A stretch of 64,000 nucleotides of DNA from Branchinecta lynchi (taxonomy: Eukaryota > Arthropoda > Branchiopoda > Anostraca > Branchinectidae): NCBI GenBank assembly GCA_023053575.1, contig JAKZAP010000061.1:18774-82773 (forward strand), written 5' to 3'. The translations under genes and the position numbers were made by a program. Every line of letters begins with the position of its first letter. Positions within the stretch are counted from its first letter, which is position 1. Shown in pieces: positions 1 through 8,941 of this stretch. The notes below the pieces were generated by a model. The model worked only from the letters and a program-made list of their open reading frames with translations, searched no databases and was not told where the DNA came from.

Positions 1-1
1 T

Positions 2-690
2 TTGGGCCGGATTCCGGTCGAAATACTTGTCCGTCGAGAAAATAGTTTTCACCATCGTCTTCAGCATGGCTCCCTACCTCTAAATCGAACATTCAATCAA
101 CTTCAAATAAAACTTTTACTTTCAACAAACTTTCCGGTTTGGGCCGGATTCCGGTCGAAATACTTGTCCATCGAGAAAATAGTTTTCACCATCGTCTTCA
201 GCATGTCTTCCTACCCCTAAATCGAACATCTAATCAATTTCAAATAAAACTTTTAATTTCAACAAACTTTCCGGTTTGGGCCGGATTCCGGTCGAAATAC
301 TTGTCCGTCGAGAAAATAGTTTTCACCATCGTCTTCAGCATCTCTCCCTACCTCTAAATCGAACATTCAATCAACTTCAAATAAAACTTTTACTTTCAAC
401 AAACTTTCCGGTTTGGGCCGGATTCCGGTCGAAATACTTGTCCATCGAGAAAATAGTTTTCACCATCGTCTTCAGCATGTCTTCCTACCCCTAAATCGAA
501 CATCTAATCAACTTCAAATAAAACTTTTATTTTCAACAAACTTTCCGGTTTTGGCCGGATTCCGGGCGAACTACTTGTCCGATGACAAAATGGTTTTCAC
601 CATCGTGTTCAACATGTCTTCTTACCCCATAATCGACTATCACATTAGCTGTTTCAAAATATTTTGTTTGTCCCTTAATTTGAATCCCCT
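2..690. repeat. 137-bp tandem satellite (about five units)
   Basis: Units begin at 2, 139, 276 and 413, so the period is exactly 137 bp; a fifth, more diverged unit starts near 550 and decays by about 690. Units 1 and 3, and 2 and 4, resemble each other most (for example GTCCGTCGAG against GTCCATCGAG), which suggests a two-unit higher-order period of 274 bp. Each unit has a 72-codon open frame, but this is a by-product of the repeat with no protein signal. The array runs off the left edge. Confidence 0.95.
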
Positions 691-699
691 CCCCCACCC

Positions 700-930
700 C
701 TAAATGTAGAGCTACAAAGCCCATCTACGAACTTGACTGGTCCGACGACCCAACGAACCCTCACACCAAGTTTCATCAAAATATCTCATTCCCTTCGAGA
801 GTTATCGTGCTTACAGACGGACGGACAGACGGACAACTTTTGCGATGTCATAGGTATCCCTCCACTTACGTTTTGGGATCCCAAAAAAAAGGAACGACGT
901 AAAAGATATGTAGGACAGTTCGTGCCATGA
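700..930. repeat. Dispersed repeat containing a CAGACGGACGGACAGACGGAC tract
   Basis: The stretch has a 'caagtttcatcaaaat' phrase followed by a (GACG)-rich run at about 815-838. The same phrase-plus-tract arrangement appears in the satellite families near 39.5 kb and 43.6 kb, so this is probably a diverged end of a related repeat rather than a gene. Confidence 0.5.
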
Positions 931-944
931 ATTTTGGGAAATGT

Positions 945-1510
945 GCCATCACAGACTAAACCAACGAAATTCTAGCGATGCAAACTGAAAATGACATTTC
1001 TGGTCAGCTAGTTATTGTTCAGTATAATTATCAAAAACAAATTTCAGCCTTGATCGGTCACAAGTCCTTGAAATTCTGCAAGCCCTCTAAACGGTTTATG
1101 GGAAATCTGCGCGTAAACCATCTTTCACTCAAAGATAAGCTAAGTCAAGTATACATCAGCTGAAAGATTGTTGTCTTAGGCGTTAAATGTTCATTGGACG
1201 TAATTGTCTATCCGACTTTCTGTCACTAGCATTCCGTAGCTGAATTATAGAAATTGGTTTACTCATCTGCTCTTCCACTGACCACAATCTCTCGAGATGA
1301 TTCCCCAGGTGACTTTTTTTCCCGGAGGGAATCCGTAAATTCTCACCTCAAATTTCTTATTTTTTTCTGGTTTAGTTTTCATTCTGAGACAGGATTTGGG
1401 AGTGTATAGATTTTGTATTGGGTGCTGCAACCAGGAACCAATTGAGTGCATGCTTTTTCTGTATCTCTTCTTTTATTATTTTGTTCTTCTCACATTTTCT
1501 CTATTAGCCT
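945..1510. other. No recognisable feature
   Basis: AT-rich non-coding sequence; only short open frames without domain signal or coherent splice sites. Confidence 0.5.
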
Positions 1511-1514
1511 GTAG

Positions 1515-1811
1515 TAGCTGCGTTCGTTGCACTCCGGGCTGTCTCTGGTGTTTAGTCACCAGTGTCCGGTTCTTCCCTTAAAACGCGTTCTTTTGGTTCA
1601 CCTGTGAGTTGATGAAAACCGGCTAACTCCTCGCTGCTGCAGGGCTCACCAGCCGGTTCTGGTTAGTCCCCACCGGTGAGATAAAACCGGACGCTGGTTA
1701 GTTCAAAAACGGGTTATAAGACTGGCGAGAAGTCACCGGTGGATGCAAATACGGCGTATAAGAAAAACAGGAGACCAGCGGTGAGAACTCCCGTGACAAA
1801 GAACGCAGCTA
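1515..1811. mobile_element. MITE with TAGCTGCGTTC terminal inverted repeats
   Basis: The left end TAGCTGCGTTC (1515-1525) is matched by GAACGCAGCTA (1801-1811), giving a 297-bp element. A 110-bp part of the same family, inverted, lies at about 20660-20770 (GGACACTGGGACAAAACACC region). No protein is encoded. The superfamily is not clear because the target-site duplication is not obvious. Confidence 0.7.
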
Positions 1812-2090
1812 GTGTTCGAGTATTTCAAAGGGGGGGGGGGGGGGGGCTGAACCTCGCAACAAGTGTTAACTTTTGACGAGTGTTGTAGACTTGCTGGGTT
1901 TTTTTTTTAATAAGCCCCCCCCCCCCCCCCCCATATATAATACTGATATGTATACTAGATATGTATCTACTGCACAAGGTGCTCAGAGATAGGAACACGG
2001 ACTGATCACACGGATCGCAAAGCAAAGTAAATAATAAAAATAAGGACTTCAGTAATGCTTTTAGCCATGAAAATCACGAATATTCCTCCA

Positions 2091-2299
2091 GTCAGCTCAC
2101 TGCGAATCATATTTGATAGTGCAGAGCTATATTTTGGCCCTTCTTGGCAAAGACTCCCTTCAGGCTCAAAGCCGCTCGAGTTGGAAAAACGAAACTGTTT
2201 TTTCCACAAGTTTGTTTTTCCAACTTGAGCGGTTTCGAGCCCAAAGAGGGCCCTTGCCAAGAACGACCGAAATATAGCTCTAATAAAAATTAAGCTGAC
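2091..2299. repeat. Foldback (hairpin) element
   Basis: The two arms are imperfect reverse complements: the left arm contains TATTTTGGCCCTTCTTGGCAA and the right arm TTGCCAAGAACGACCGAAATA, flanked by GTCAGCT and AGCTGAC. This is the same family as the near-perfect hairpin at 19655-19975. Confidence 0.75.
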
Positions 2300-2398
2300 A
2301 TATCTGTTTTGCATCATCAAATATGAAAATCACACTAATTGCTGAGAGAATGAGAAAACGTCCTGAGAAAGAATGGAAGTTAAATACCTTTAAGGCAG

Positions 2399-2433
2399 TC
2401 ACGGGATTAGCTCGAAGAGAGTGGATCAAACTC
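2399..2433 (+). CDS. Candidate PLEKHH exon: end of the first PH domain
   Basis: A reading frame here ends in a PH-type terminal helix with the tryptophan in REWIKL. It runs straight into a GT (CTC|GTGAAC) in phase 0, the phase needed to join the confirmed exon at 16433, which starts NVVRR. In PLEKHH proteins an EWIR-type helix directly precedes that segment. The acceptor (AAGGCAG at 2392-2398) is weak and two residues seem missing at the join. The open frame extends left to about 2323, so the 5' limit is uncertain. Tentative: if wrong, the real exon lies further left, outside the window. Confidence 0.3.
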
Positions 2434-2439
2434 GTGAAC

Positions 2440-3095
2440 TGCATTGGATCCCGAATGAAGAAGATAGGGAAGTTGAGCCCAAGAAGATCCCAGTTTCCCT
2501 CCTCCGTGTAAAACTTGAAGGCAATGCCTCGAACGTCCCTATAATAATTACATAAATAACGATTTGAAGTACGTTTCGGCGTCTGTCAAGTTGCATAATT
2601 ATGCAATACATTGAAACTCGAAAATTAAAATAATGTAACGAACAGAGATTTCAAAATTGTGTTTCTGCTTATTAGTTACGACTTTCATTGCTGTGCAACG
2701 CGACCCCACTTCATTTTAGGCCGATTTGAGGCTGTAAAGTCATCACTGACTTTTACCTTAATCAAGAATGGTTACAGATGCAACCTGTCAGGTGCACACA
2801 CATACTTTAATCCATGACAATTTTTATATATGCAGGTGTGGGTGAGTAAATCTTTAAAGCACTCCTTTCGTAAATTGCAACGCCTTCATATAACAAACTA
2901 TCAACAAAGACTGGTTACAATTATGCAGTTCATAACAATTAAACTGCTCGCCAAATATGGCACACAGGTGAGAAGACTTCAGGTAACGCTTGGATGAATG
3001 TACTGGAGGCAGGGGGGTCCACAGCCTTTCCTCATTTGGGGGGGGGGGGCAAACCTCTCAAGATTGACTGAATCGGTACCTGATTTTTACTGAAT
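2440..3095. other. Intron-like sequence, no feature seen
   Basis: AT-rich sequence with a poly-G tract at about 3041-3050. Nothing coding is recognised between the candidate exon and the Polinton end. Confidence 0.5.
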
Positions 3096-3683
3096 AGTAG
3101 TTATATAAAGGGGCTCCCACTCCACCCTCCCCCCAATTTCAAAACCCCATTTTAACATCAATTTCTTAAATTTTAACATCCTTTTTACCAAATTATCCCC
3201 CTTTTTAAGAACATTTTTATTTTCTTACTTCCAAAATAAAGGATACAAGAAATGAGAAATATTACCCTTTACTACATATAAAATACTACAATATACACTA
3301 CTTCTTTTTTTTTTTTACATTTTTCATTTTTTATTCAAATATTACTGAGTAAACAGTTCTAAATCCACATATGTTTCTTTGTTCTTGTTTTCGCGTACAA
3401 TCGGTTGCAAAACTAGATTTTTCTTTAGAAGTAATTCGTTAGCAATGGCATTATATTTCTGTGTTATAAACAAATCACAGGGTTTGTCATTATGATTAAT
3501 GACTACAACCAACTTATCACCATATTTTGTCTTAGCAATTCTCATTTTAACGATAGTATATTTCTTTCCTAATACCAATGCTTCTTTCCTGATTGTCTCA
3601 TTGTATTTATTCATTCTGATTGTATTCAAGACTTCCTTTGTAGACTCCATTTATTAGGGGATGATTTTATTAAATAAAAATCC
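3096..3683. repeat. Polinton left terminal inverted repeat
   Basis: Matches 15628-16189 in inverse orientation. The outer part (about 3140-3290) is nearly identical between the two ends. A short outer stretch rich in C and the inner coding part differ more. The repeat includes a full 102-aa gene on each side. Confidence 0.9.
3342..3650 (-). CDS. Polinton TIR-encoded 102-aa protein, left copy
   Basis: A lysine-rich 102-residue protein whose second copy lies at 15662-15970; 91 of 102 residues are shared. The first 28 residues are identical and the changes lie mostly after position 29 (many are D/N, K/R, V/I, E/D or T/S). The gene is read outward, towards the element end. The ATG sits in the motif CTAATAAATGG shared with other genes of the element. 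I do not recognise the family. The predicted fold looks like mixed alpha/beta with a central KYGDKLVVVI strand, which could fit a small nucleic-acid-binding protein, but that is inference only. Confidence 0.75.
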   Translation of the reverse strand: MESTKEVLNTIRMNKYNETIRKEALVLGKKYTIVKMRIAKTKYGDKLVVVINHNDKPCDLFITQKYNAIANELLLKKNLVLQPIVRENKNKETYVDLELFTQ

Positions 3684-4057
3684 AAGCTCCTAATTATCGA
3701 CCGCTCGTAACATCTGTGGTGTGAGATGCGTCACACTAAATATTCTCGAATATTTAGATGCGTCACTTCCAGCAGATAACAAGACTCGGCGGAGAAGATT
3801 CGCGAATATATATAGTGTCGCGCATCTGGTTAAGGAGACATTTGTAAACAAGTTGAGATTAAGAAGGTGTTTAAGAAAGAAAAAATTTCCAATGTAAGTA
3901 TTTTTAGTTTTCTAGCGATAAAAACAAGAATATCCAGGTAGATATCTAGCAAGATAGGAATAGCTTCATCTGAAACAAACAATTACGCAAATATCAAATA
4001 TACCAAACGAGTTATCAGATGACGAAGCCCGTCACACGAGATGACGTAGGAACCAAA
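3684..4057. promoter_or_regulatory. Polinton subterminal control region (candidate)
   Basis: Non-coding stretch inside the left TIR. It has repeated GATGCGTCAC motifs (about 3726 and 3759) flanking a palindrome AAATATTC-TC-GAATATTT (about 3746-3764), and TATATATAG near 3810. A GTAAG donor-like site follows at about 3895. Its position next to the terminus and its dyads fit a promoter or replication control region; function is inferred from position only. Confidence 0.35.
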
Positions 4058-4172
4058 TGGCCTTCAAAAATTCTGTAAAGGAATTATCTGGGTTAGACAA
4101 TGTTGCGAAGCGCGTCACACGAGATGAAGTAGGAATCAAATGGCCTTCAAAAATTCTGTAAAGGAATCATCA
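4020..4172. repeat. Direct duplication covering the start of the 258-aa gene
   Basis: A segment starting near 4020 (GCCCGTCACACGAGATGACG) and running through an ATG at 4058 is repeated about 82 bp downstream, through the ATG at 4140. The first copy opens a 34-codon frame that starts like the 258-aa protein (MAFKNSVKE) and then stops. It could be an upstream ORF or a recent slippage duplication. Confidence 0.75.
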
Positions 4173-4916
4173 AGGTCGTTGAAAGATTTTTATTTTCAGA
4201 TGAACAGCGAAGGTATTCAGAAGAAAACAGCAACCATTCCGAAAAAGTATATGAATGGGTTGTTCAAACTGGAGAAATCGGAGCAAGAAACATTCCTTTC
4301 GCTGTGGAGTAAGGTAGTCACAGCCTCAGATGAAGTCGAAGGTGAAGACCGTACGACAGCGTGTTCCTCTGTTGACAAGAAAAAAGAGAAGAGCGTGCAG
4401 TTTTTAGCCGATATTAAAGCGAATTTACATGCTTCGCGAAGGTTTGGAAACTTCAAAGTGGACGTAAGCATCAAGAAGGTGCTGAGCAGCAAAATATGTG
4501 GAGTCAGTTTGGAACAAGCAGAACGTTTAATTATTGATTTAAATAAAGTGGAGGTGTATTTGGATTATTTATCAGTGTTACTAAAAGCGAAAAAAGGTGA
4601 AGTGTATGCGTACATGCAAAAACTGTTCAATGACAACCCTGAGAATCTATACAAGTGTTTTCTTGAAGAACGATTTAAGAAATATGGAGAAAGCAAATCA
4701 ACAATAAGAAGATATCTTCAGTTGTATGGATTAGTCCGCGAATATCCTGGAATAGCTTTCTGTGGGAAAGGGTACTATTGCATCGTCGAAAATGAAAAAG
4801 CTATTCGCAAAGCGATCCAAGAGGATGAGATATTGTCTTCATTACTCAAGGAGCAACCTGCGCAAGTTTTCTTATCCGATGAAGTGTTGATTGATTTTGA
4901 TAATCTGAGTCTATAA
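4140..4916 (+). CDS. Polinton hypothetical protein, 258 aa
   Basis: An intact frame between the left TIR gene and the membrane-protein gene. I do not recognise the family. The protein is mostly helical and charged, with no signal peptide or membrane segment. Residues about 165-200 contain a helix-rich stretch (KSTIRRYLQLYGLVREYPG) that resembles a small DNA-binding or oligomerisation helix pair. The ATG is preceded by TCAA rather than the TAAATG hexamer used by the other genes, and its 5' end is duplicated (see 4020-4172). It is the only gene of the element lacking that motif, so it may be expressed differently, for example early. Confidence 0.6.
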   Translation: MAFKNSVKESSRSLKDFYFQMNSEGIQKKTATIPKKYMNGLFKLEKSEQETFLSLWSKVVTASDEVEGEDRTTACSSVDKKKEKSVQFLADIKANLHASRRFGNFKVDVSIKKVLSSKICGVSLEQAERLIIDLNKVEVYLDYLSVLLKAKKGEVYAYMQKLFNDNPENLYKCFLEERFKKYGESKSTIRRYLQLYGLVREYPGIAFCGKGYYCIVENEKAIRKAIQEDEILSSLLKEQPAQVFLSDEVLIDFDNLSL

Positions 4917-5007
4917 ATGTTGGATTAAGTTTTCTCAATAAATTGGTGTTTCATTGATTGAGTTATAAGCTAGATTTTGTTGCTAGGAGGTGGTTATGTG
5001 TGAAGAG

Positions 5008-5427
5008 TCACACTGGTGGAACATTCTTCTGAACTATTGATGTATTCTTGCAATATTTATAGCCATTCAGACGGACTTGTTTCATATATTTTTCGCGAGG
5101 AAAAAATCGAAAGGTTTTACGCATCTCTGTTTCTCGCTGAATAACTTCTTCAACCGTTAACTGTCCACATTTTAACAACGATATCAGTTCAGTATAAAAA
5201 TCATAAGTCGTTCTGTATTCTGCTTTTCTATCTGCAATGTTTAAATGTTTTTCGACTATTTCGATGATAACAGAACCCAAACTTAAAGAAGCTAAAGGTA
5301 GAAATAGAAACGCAGACATTCCTGCTGCCGAGAAGAGAAATTTGGATAAAAGTAAGCTATTACTTATATGATTGTAATACTTGTAACTGCGACGGTAAAC
5401 ATATATTTTCTTTTCTAATTCTTCCAT
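5008..5427 (-). CDS. Polinton small membrane protein, 139 aa
   Basis: An intact frame on the opposite strand to its neighbours. Residues about 25-58 form a long hydrophobic hairpin (two short membrane passes, with SLLLSKFLFSAAG and FLFLPLASLSLG), flanked by a basic, tyrosine-rich N-terminus and an amphipathic C-terminal helical region of about 80 residues. This layout resembles small two-pass membrane proteins with a cytoplasmic coil, but no family is assigned. The start codon lies in TTATAAATGG. Opposite-strand membrane-protein genes are known in some viruses of the polinton/adintovirus group; a role in membranes is inferred from topology only. Confidence 0.6.
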   Translation of the reverse strand: MEELEKKIYVYRRSYKYYNHISNSLLLSKFLFSAAGMSAFLFLPLASLSLGSVIIEIVEKHLNIADRKAEYRTTYDFYTELISLLKCGQLTVEEVIQRETEMRKTFRFFPREKYMKQVRLNGYKYCKNTSIVQKNVPPV

Positions 5428-5461
5428 TTATAATATAATAAAATTGTTTCGAAAAATATTT

Positions 5462-5585
5462 CTAACAAAATAAAGAGTAGTAACCAAATGCCGATTTCGT
5501 CAAGAGTAGTAACCAAAAGCGGATTTTCGTTAAGAGTAGTAACCAAATGCCGATTTCGTCAAGAGTAGTAAAGAATAAAGGAAAC
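5462..5585. repeat. 29-30 bp tandem repeat upstream of the polymerase gene
   Basis: Three to four units of AAGAGTAGTAACCAAATGCC followed by GATTTCGT-type tails, starting at about 5470, 5500 and 5530 with a diverged fourth unit. It lies between the divergent membrane-protein and polymerase genes, so it could act as a shared regulatory array. Confidence 0.8.
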
Positions 5586-5729
5586 CCGTGACTAGTAGTA
5601 AAGCATGTGTGAAACCCATAAGGGCGTCGGAAAATACATAGTAAAGGATTTGGAAAACCAGTGCTTTTCTTTACGGACTAAGAAAACGCAGTCGGGAGAA
5701 ATTCATTAATAAAAATGTTCCCCTATTAA

Positions 5730-8330
5730 ATGATGAATACTGCAGAGGTTATTCAGCTTTGTAAAAAGGTTATATCAAACAACAAAGTGGTTATACGAAG
5801 GTTACCGCAATACCGAATTAATGAACTGAGGACTTATGCGAAAATTAATAAAATCAAAACAAATGGAGCTAAGAAACATGAAATAACAAATAATATAATA
5901 AACCATCTTAGTAAGTATATTTTGATAGCTGAAGATAAAATTAAAATTGAACGCAGAAACGAAAGAACTCATAATAAGAACAGACCATCCGACTACAAAC
6001 CAGAACCGAGATTACGAACCATTCTGGAAGATGAGATAAAAGAAAATAATACTACCATTACAAAAATAACACAAGAGAAGGAAAAGATAAAAGAAAAAGA
6101 TACGAGTCAATTAAAAAGATTTCTGAAAAACAAGAACCTATCAACTCGCGGAAACCGAGAAGAAGTACTAAAAAGAGTTGGAGAATACTATAATAATATT
6201 ATTAAAAAACACGAAGATACTATAAAGAAAAATAGTAATATCATTAGAGCTCAAATCGAAAGAAGTGATGACAATAAAGAAAAAGTAGTCGATTTATCAA
6301 CTCTCTTCATAAATAAGAAAAAAATTAAAGAAGAAAAATTAATTCCTGATCATGTATTTAGAACGGAAGAAGAACAGCAGCCTACTATTTTTAGCGAAAG
6401 TGAGAATATATTCACTGTAAACGTTTCAGTTCAAGGTAATGGAGTTGACGAGCATACTCTTATTGCTTTTACTTTCGCAGATATACAGCGGCGAATGAAC
6501 GAAATAAATCAATATAGAGTTCAGTTTGTAACTCGTGTTATTTTCCATCGACAGGAGAATGATGAAGAAGTAGTAGTATATTACAACAGTACTTCTTGGA
6601 TTTTAAATAAAAATAGCATTCTTACTCATAATCATTTGGATGATAATAACAAGAGACTTAGTTCTTTAAGTAATACCCCTCGATCTGGGCTACAATTCAG
6701 TCGGTATGAAGGAATTGATTATAGGATGACACGAATAGAATCTTACATGGGAGGAACGTTTAAAATACTGCCAGATTTCGTAAAAAATAAAAGAGCTTGT
6801 CTGAATATTGAAAATAAGGATCAAAAATGCTTTCTTTGGTCAATCTTAGCAAATTTATACCCCGCTAAGGATCATCCGGAAAGAATTTCGAAATATAAAC
6901 AATATGAGAACGAATTTGATTTCAAAGGGGTTACCAACTTCCCAATGGATACTAAAGATATACACAAATTCGAAAATAGATACAACATTAAGATTTGTTT
7001 ATTTCAAATTGAAAAAGAGAAAATTATCAGAAGTCATATACTAAAAAGTACAATCAATGGGAAAACTGCAAAACATATCGTTCATTTATTATATTTCGAT
7101 AATCATTATGTACTGGTAAAGGATCTGAGCAGATTAGTTGGTCCTCAAATATCTAAAAAGAAAACAAAGACATACCTCTGCACTTATTGCGGAAGGCATT
7201 TTAAGAAGGAAGAATGCTTTGAAAAACATGAAATAAAAAATAATTGCGAAGATCCGGATATAATAATGCCTCCTGAAGGTTCAAGTATACAATATAAAAA
7301 TATTGCAAAACAAATGAAAGTACCTTATTGCATAATAGCCGACTTTGAGTCTTATAATGAAGAGTATAATCAAGTACATGGGAAGAAAACAATAAAAGTG
7401 GCCGAACAGAAACCATTTGCTTATGGATTTCAGGTATGCTGTTCCTTTGATACAAACCAGAACAAATACTACGATTATTTCGGTGAAGACGCTGCAAAAC
7501 ATTTTGTTAAAACCACTACAAAAGTATCCACAGAAATTGCAAAGAAATATGAAAGCAGACAAAGAAACCACACTTATACCAATGCAGAAATTGTGAATAA
7601 ATGGAATAAACTAACTAATAAGACTTGTCATATCTGTACAACTGAAATTACTGAAAATCCTCACTTTGATCACGACCACATGACAGGAGAAGATAGGGGA
7701 TTTGCTCATGCTGAATGTAATATGAAATACAGGATTCCTAGGCATATCCCGGTAGTAATGCATAATTTATCTAAATATGATTCCCATCTGTTTGTTAGAG
7801 AATTGATACCTGATAACGGAATTTTTGAAAGTGCAGAAAGTTTCATATCATTCTCGAAATCAATAAGTATAAGAAAGACGGATACGGAAATAAAATATGA
7901 GATCCGGTTCATAGATTCGATTAGATTTATGGCTTCATCTTTAGACAAACTATCAGCAAATTTAGCGAAATGTGATTGCAAAGTACCCTGTAATCATCTA
8001 AGAGAGAATTTCAAGTACACATCGAATAGTTTCAATAACGATGAAGAATTCAAAGAAATAATTAAAAAAGGGGTATATCCGTATGAATTCGTAGACAGTT
8101 TCGATAAAATGAATTGTACAAACTTACCATCCATAGAAAGCTTTTATTCTAGGTTGACAGGGAAAGGTATTGACAAAAGTGATTATAAAAGAGCGGTATC
8201 TATATGGAAGCAATTTAACTGTGAAACTTTACTTGATTATACCAAGTTGTACCTAAAAAGTGATGTGTTAATTCTATCAGATGTTGTGGAGAATTTCAGG
8301 AACGTTTGTATACATAATTGTATAATGTAA
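5730..8330 (+). CDS. polB: Polinton DNA polymerase B, N-terminal and exonuclease part; palm deleted
   Basis: 866 codons. Residues about 24-58 and 130-150 resemble SAP DNA-binding motifs. Residues about 345-475 form the conserved region with KCFLWSILANLYP and FDNHYVLVKDLSRL, a cysteine/histidine pair reminiscent of OTU-like folds. A C2H2 zinc finger follows (CTYCG..H...C, about 482-506). The 3'-5' exonuclease motifs are present: Exo I ADFES (about 536), Exo II HNLSKYDSHL (about 680) and Exo III YLKSDVLILSD (about 842-852). An HNH-like insert FDHDHMTGEDRG lies at about 650. The reading frame then ends within 15 codons; no polymerase motif A (DxxSLYP), B or C (DTD) is present. The extreme C-terminus survives in the next ORF. 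The start lies in ATTAAATGATG. The gene cannot encode an active polymerase. Confidence 0.92.
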   Translation: MMNTAEVIQLCKKVISNNKVVIRRLPQYRINELRTYAKINKIKTNGAKKHEITNNIINHLSKYILIAEDKIKIERRNERTHNKNRPSDYKPEPRLRTILEDEIKENNTTITKITQEKEKIKEKDTSQLKRFLKNKNLSTRGNREEVLKRVGEYYNNIIKKHEDTIKKNSNIIRAQIERSDDNKEKVVDLSTLFINKKKIKEEKLIPDHVFRTEEEQQPTIFSESENIFTVNVSVQGNGVDEHTLIAFTFADIQRRMNEINQYRVQFVTRVIFHRQENDEEVVVYYNSTSWILNKNSILTHNHLDDNNKRLSSLSNTPRSGLQFSRYEGIDYRMTRIESYMGGTFKILPDFVKNKRACLNIENKDQKCFLWSILANLYPAKDHPERISKYKQYENEFDFKGVTNFPMDTKDIHKFENRYNIKICLFQIEKEKIIRSHILKSTINGKTAKHIVHLLYFDNHYVLVKDLSRLVGPQISKKKTKTYLCTYCGRHFKKEECFEKHEIKNNCEDPDIIMPPEGSSIQYKNIAKQMKVPYCIIADFESYNEEYNQVHGKKTIKVAEQKPFAYGFQVCCSFDTNQNKYYDYFGEDAAKHFVKTTTKVSTEIAKKYESRQRNHTYTNAEIVNKWNKLTNKTCHICTTEITENPHFDHDHMTGEDRGFAHAECNMKYRIPRHIPVVMHNLSKYDSHLFVRELIPDNGIFESAESFISFSKSISIRKTDTEIKYEIRFIDSIRFMASSLDKLSANLAKCDCKVPCNHLRENFKYTSNSFNNDEEFKEIIKKGVYPYEFVDSFDKMNCTNLPSIESFYSRLTGKGIDKSDYKRAVSIWKQFNCETLLDYTKLYLKSDVLILSDVVENFRNVCIHNCIM

Positions 8331-8671
8331 TGATGAAAGATGAATTAGGTGGACAGGTTATGACAGAATTTGTTGGATTACGATCAAAAGTATATGCTTA
8401 TTTAAAGGACAACCAAGACCCTTCAAAAGCTAGCAAAAAACTGAAAGGAATAAAAATGAATATGGTTAAAGATAAAATTACACTTCAAAACTATAAGGAT
8501 GTACTGTTTGGAAATATTGAAAACCTTTCTGTAACCCAGTATAACTTAAGATCATACAAGCACAATATGTTTCTAGAAGAGCAGAATAAAAAAGCGTTGG
8601 ATCCTAAGGATGATAAAAGGATAGTATCAAGCGATAAATTTACAACTTTGCCTTTAGGTTATAAACATTAA
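8318..8671 (+). pseudogene. polB: Polymerase B C-terminal remnant
   Basis: About 112 residues starting at MMKDELGG match the C-terminal end of Polinton polymerases: the MKDELGG..MTEFVGLRSKVYAY block, then KKLKGIK..VVK-type and NYKDVLF blocks, and a D-D-K-R motif near the end. It is in a different frame from the N-terminal part. A short AT-rich junction at about 8311-8330 separates the exonuclease end from this piece, so roughly 1.2 kb coding for palm and thumb has been lost. There is no start codon context; the piece is not expected to be expressed alone. Confidence 0.85.
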
Positions 8672-8915
8672 ATTCAAGTACCTACTTAAATCAAATCAAG
8701 TACCTACTTAAAAACTTCAAGTCCCTACTTAAAAACTTCAAGTACCTACTTCAAAAATTCAAGTACCTACTTAAAAACTTCAAGTCCCTACTTAAAAACT
8801 TCAAGTACCTACTTAAATCAAATCAAGTACCTACTTAAAAACTTCAAGTACCTACTTCAAAAATTCAAGTACCTACTTCAATTCAAGTATATACTTAAAA
8901 TACTCAAGTAAATCT
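8671..8915. repeat. 21-bp iteron-like array, about 11 units
   Basis: Units of CAAGTACCTACTT plus an AT-rich spacer recur every 21-22 bp (two helical turns). Each core is a dyad, AAGTA-N2-TACTT. Some units read CAAGTCCCTACTT, and their order suggests a longer internal duplication. It fills the gap between the polymerase remnant and the ATPase gene. Phased dyad repeats of this type often bind proteins; whether this is an origin, promoter or enhancer cannot be told. Confidence 0.9.
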
Positions 8916-8941
8916 TATAATGAAAAATTCTTCCTAGATAA

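Noticed and set aside
2..703. Four 72-96 codon open frames in the left 700 bp
   Set aside because: They are the same frame repeated by the 137-bp satellite; no protein family and no selection signal.
7201..7981. Minus-strand ORFs across the polymerase gene
   Set aside because: Shadows of the strongly conserved plus-strand polymerase frame.
5462..8915. CRISPR-like arrays
   Set aside because: Both arrays have short repeats without unique equal-length spacers and lie in an animal transposon; they are simple tandem repeats.
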